Assembly (NCBI GenBank): GCA_031256435.1
Contig: JAIRQO010000057.1
Span: forward strand, 1 to 55,586
DNA: 55,586 bases
DNA from: Cellulomonadaceae bacterium
Lineage (GTDB): Bacteria; Actinomycetota; Actinomycetes; Actinomycetales; Cellulomonadaceae
Direction: 5' to 3'
Position numbers and translations under genes: made by a program. A model generated the notes under the pieces. The model was not told where the DNA came from and did not search any database. It saw only the letters and a list, made by a program, of their open reading frames with translations. Below are positions 53,453 to 55,586 of the stretch, piece by piece. Position 1 is the first letter of the stretch. Each line of letters begins with the position of its first letter.

Positions 53453-53680
53453 GGGCTCAGCCTCCGTTGTCACTAGGTGGCCTCATCCTAAGGGGTGGCC
53501 CTCGGCCTCACGGCGGGCGCGCCGCACGGTCTGGGTGGGGTGGTCCGCGTGGCGTGGTGTGGGTGGGTAAAGCCGCTGATGGGGCCGGACATGGGCGATT
53601 CGCAGATACAGCAGGCGGTAGCCCACAGGGGCTGCTCACGTGGGCGCGGTGTTTCGCGCTGTTGGCTGGAGGTCCTCCCA

Positions 53681-55051
53681 ATGCTACAGGCAAGGGCATG
53701 TACCAATCCCTACTATTCCCCACAGGGTTACCTGATCCGGTGCAAGAGCCGGGTGCGCGCCGACTGCGAGCCGTGCTCGGACCAGGAACGCAAGGACTGG
53801 GTAGCGATTATTCAGGACGGCATTGCCGGCGGCAACGGCGAGGAACAGTTCTATTCCCTCACCTTGACGGCACCCAGTTTCGGTGCGGTCCATGCGGTGG
53901 CCTCTCCTGGTCAGGACGCTCAGGGGGAGGCCCGACGACGCTGCGCGTGCGGGGCAATCCATGCCCCGCGGGGCGAGGCCTACTTCCACGGCTTGCCCGT
54001 GAACCCTGACACGTATGACTACCAAGGCACCGCACAGTGGAACGCCACCTTTGGTGCCGGGTGGAAGAGGTTGACCGAGAAACTGCGCCGTGTGGCGCCG
54101 GGGGTTCAGTGGGTGGCGGTGCGCGAATGGCAACACCGTGGCGTGTTGCACGCCCACGTTCTGCTCCGCTTCCCTGACGGTCAGCACGTGACACCGGAGA
54201 AGATTATCCAGAAAGTGCGTTCCGTCCGGGTAGTCACGGGGGATCGTACGTTCGTGTTCGGAGAGCACGTGTCAGCAGAACTCCTGGAATCGCTCAGCGA
54301 TGCTTACCGAGCCATGTGGTACATGCTCAAGCAATTTCACGAACGCTTCCCGAGTCTGGTGAGCAATGAGAAGGGCCGCCTGGTGCAGCACTGGAACCGG
54401 GCACGGCTGGCTGAAGCCGCTCGGAATGTTCCCTGTGGTCAGTGTGATGACTTCTTGGCCAGCCGAGCCGACGATGCGGGTGACTGCCCCGACGAGCACG
54501 CTGCACGGGACTTCTTCAACCACTGCTCCCACCCCTTGCACCGGAATTGGGGAGCCCGATCCCGCGTGGTGACCGTCTCCCCCGGTTGGTCCCGCCACGG
54601 CATCACTCGCACCACACAACGCGAAGCCCGCCAACGCTGGGCCCAAGCCCTCCAGGCTCGTAAACGCCGTCAGGTCCACCCCAGCCCTTCGTCCCGCGGG
54701 AAGCAAACATTCAACCCGTCATTCTGCGGGGAGCGAAGCGGGCTCGCAGAATCTCGTCTAAGCCCAAGAGAGACTCGGGCGGTTCCACCCCACAAAGTTC
54801 CTCGCTACGCTCCGATACTTTGCAGGGACCCCGGAGTTGAGCCAGGCTGCGTAGCAGCCGACGGTGCTCCTCGCTTCGCTCGTCAACACCACTCAATCGG
54901 TTCAACCAGGAGAATGCAAGCATTCTCAGGTACTCCCCTCAATCGGGTGTCGAAACCCCCGCCCCCGCAACCAGCCCAGCCCGTCATTCTGCGGGAAGCG
55001 AAGCGGACTCGCAGAATCTCGTCTAGTCCTAGGAAAAGCTCAGGCGGTTGA
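53681..55051 (+). CDS. RepSA-type replication initiator, 3' end built from repeats
   Basis: The protein resembles the replication initiators of actinobacterial plasmids and integrative elements such as pSAM2. From the ATG at 53681 (GGAGG 8 bases upstream) it has CEPCSDQERKDW, FYSLTLTAPSFGAVHAV near residue 62, RRCACGAIHA, NPDTYDYQGTAQWNATFGAGW, VREWQHRGVLHAHVLLRF with the HxH of an HUH enzyme, and a Cys-rich HCSHPLHRNWGARSRVVTVSPGWSRH. The domain ends near residue 340. The remaining about 115 residues read through two interspersed hairpin repeats and look unevolved as protein. A partial integrated element is likely, although no integrase or attachment site is seen. Confidence 0.82.
   Translation: MLQARACTNPYYSPQGYLIRCKSRVRADCEPCSDQERKDWVAIIQDGIAGGNGEEQFYSLTLTAPSFGAVHAVASPGQDAQGEARRRCACGAIHAPRGEAYFHGLPVNPDTYDYQGTAQWNATFGAGWKRLTEKLRRVAPGVQWVAVREWQHRGVLHAHVLLRFPDGQHVTPEKIIQKVRSVRVVTGDRTFVFGEHVSAELLESLSDAYRAMWYMLKQFHERFPSLVSNEKGRLVQHWNRARLAEAARNVPCGQCDDFLASRADDAGDCPDEHAARDFFNHCSHPLHRNWGARSRVVTVSPGWSRHGITRTTQREARQRWAQALQARKRRQVHPSPSSRGKQTFNPSFCGERSGLAESRLSPRETRAVPPHKVPRYAPILCRDPGVEPGCVAADGAPRFARQHHSIGSTRRMQAFSGTPLNRVSKPPPPQPAQPVILREAKRTRRISSSPRKSSGG
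54715..54760. repeat. Interspersed hairpin repeat, copy 1
   Basis: CCCGTCATTCTGCG ... CGCAGAATCTCGTCTA, with GAGCGAAGCG in the middle. The arms ATTCTGCG and CGCAGAAT pair. The second copy is at 54980-55025. Confidence 0.85.
54837..54866. repeat. Partial copy of the porA-type interspersed repeat
   Basis: GTTGAGCCAGGCTGCGTAGC and its continuation to GACGGT match the copy at 55043-55086, then diverge. Confidence 0.75.
54910..54927. repeat. GAGAATGC hairpin shared with the tRNA spacer
   Basis: GAGAATGC, AA and GCATTCTC form a perfect 8-bp hairpin. The same arms occur at 46630-46649 in the tRNA cluster. Confidence 0.75.
54980..55025. repeat. Interspersed hairpin repeat, copy 2
   Basis: Nearly identical to the copy at 54715-54760; they differ in the middle (GGGAAGCGAAGCGGACT against GGGGAGCGAAGCGGGCT). 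Confidence 0.85.
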
Positions 55052-55086
55052 GCCAGGCTGCGTAGCAGCCGACGGTCGAAACCCCC
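55043..55086. repeat. Interspersed repeat matching porA
   Basis: GGCGGTTGAGCCAG, a 14-base centre GCTGCGTAGCAGCC, then GACGGTCGAAACCCCC. Both flanks are identical to those in the third porA unit at 41317-41360. The centre, with the preceding G, forms the hairpin GGCTGC/GCAGCC. Confidence 0.88.
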
Positions 55087-55586
55087 ATCCGCCATGCTGT
55101 CGCGGAGCCGTAGGCGCAGTCGCAGCGTCTCTGCCCTTCCGAACACTGGGTTACTCGTGTCAAGATGCCCTGTAACGCGAGCAACCCAGGGTTCGACGAC
55201 ATTGGGAGGGTAAAGGCCTCGTTCGCCTGACCTGCGGCTTTGGTATCCCGTGAATCAACGACGGCCAGAACATGATTCACGAATCCCTGAAGTAGTTGCT
55301 GGTAGGTCACGGGAGCGCGTAGTGTTCTTCTTGTTCCGCCGGAAACGATGGAACAGCCCGCAGCGAGTCAAACGCTAGAAACGCAGACATCGCAACGCAG
55401 CACAAACGGTAGAACCGCAGTGCCAGCGTTCAGCTCTGGTCTTGACAGGAGCGCGGGAAGACCTGCTTCACAGTAGTTGACTGGATACGTTCCGAACACT
55501 GTGACTGCTGGCCAGGCCAGCCGGTAGCGGCGGGCGACCCAGGACGGTGACCCTCTGTTACGGCAGAGACAGCCACTCCCCGAGAT
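55087..55586. other. Unassigned region at the window end
   Basis: No gene is supported here. A degenerate copy of the CGCAGAAT-type hairpin repeat lies near 55092-55131. A GTG-started frame of 93 codons runs on the minus strand from 55310 to 55029 (TYQQLLQGFVNHVLAVVDSRD...), but I do not recognise it, and its last third reads through the repeats. It may be a gene remnant. The sequence beyond 55330 holds nothing I can name. Confidence 0.5.

Noticed and set aside
54882-55175. Small open frames in the repeat region after rep
   Set aside because: They consist mostly of translated hairpin repeats and have no independent support.

Overview
The window comes from the chromosome of a GC-rich actinobacterium. 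The evidence is the block ftsQ-ftsZ-pgeF-sepF-yggT-divIVA, a trpC-lgt-pyk remnant, many GTG starts, and transcription signals that sit 6-8 bases from start codons. The combination of a pyruvate:ferredoxin-type oxidoreductase with a cell-wall bridge gene set resembles the Actinomycetaceae. That placement is inference; no rRNA gene is present to settle it.

Layout. 1-5622: pyk (cut by the window edge), lgt and trpC on the minus strand, an Ig-repeat surface protein, and a small zinc-ribbon protein. 5686-9230: a DUF368/PopT membrane protein, a cation/proton antiporter and a MatC-type carrier. 9291-11064: an accessory-looking pair, a DprA-like protein and a frameshifted ComF-like phosphoribosyltransferase. 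11122-21847: parE, a VanY-type peptidase, hisD, dnaE, a DUF6308-like protein, an RluD-type synthase and lspA. 21886-27582: a degenerate DksA-like protein and the division block. 27765-38917: an aldo/keto reductase, a YcaQ-type glycosylase, thiL, ddl, sua5, gpsA, plsC, murA, gdhA and apt. 39070-44198: a four-gene 2-oxoacid:acceptor oxidoreductase operon, followed by eda and a small membrane protein. 45702-46753: six tRNA genes on the minus strand, with a four-unit hairpin array filling one spacer. 46939-53452: ppk2, then two ATP-grasp ligases, MurJ and a FemX-like transferase. 53681-55586: a RepSA-type replication initiator whose 3' part runs through interspersed repeats, then unassigned sequence.

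How the genes fit together. Much of the window serves the envelope: lipoprotein maturation (lgt, lspA), lipid carrier recycling (PopT), peptidoglycan precursors (murA, ddl), probable stem-peptide bridge addition and lipid II flipping (the 47.8-53.5 kb cluster), division (ftsQ, ftsZ, sepF, divIVA) and a muropeptide carboxypeptidase. The oxidoreductase operon links 2-oxoacid oxidation to ferredoxin and probably NADP, suggesting an anaerobic or facultative life.

Three patterns cut across genes. First, at least eleven genes have a -10-like hexamer ending 6-8 bases before the start codon and no Shine-Dalgarno motif, which suggests leaderless transcripts; this pattern was also used to revise several starts. 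Second, short tandem repeats with lengths divisible by three are inserted in frame in ParE, ThiL, PorG, PorA, PorB and one ATP-grasp ligase. The PorA repeat has the same flanks as an interspersed repeat near the rep gene. Third, several intergenic gaps hold degenerate 14-26 base tandem repeats. No computation or database search was possible, so functions rest on motifs and gene order read by eye.
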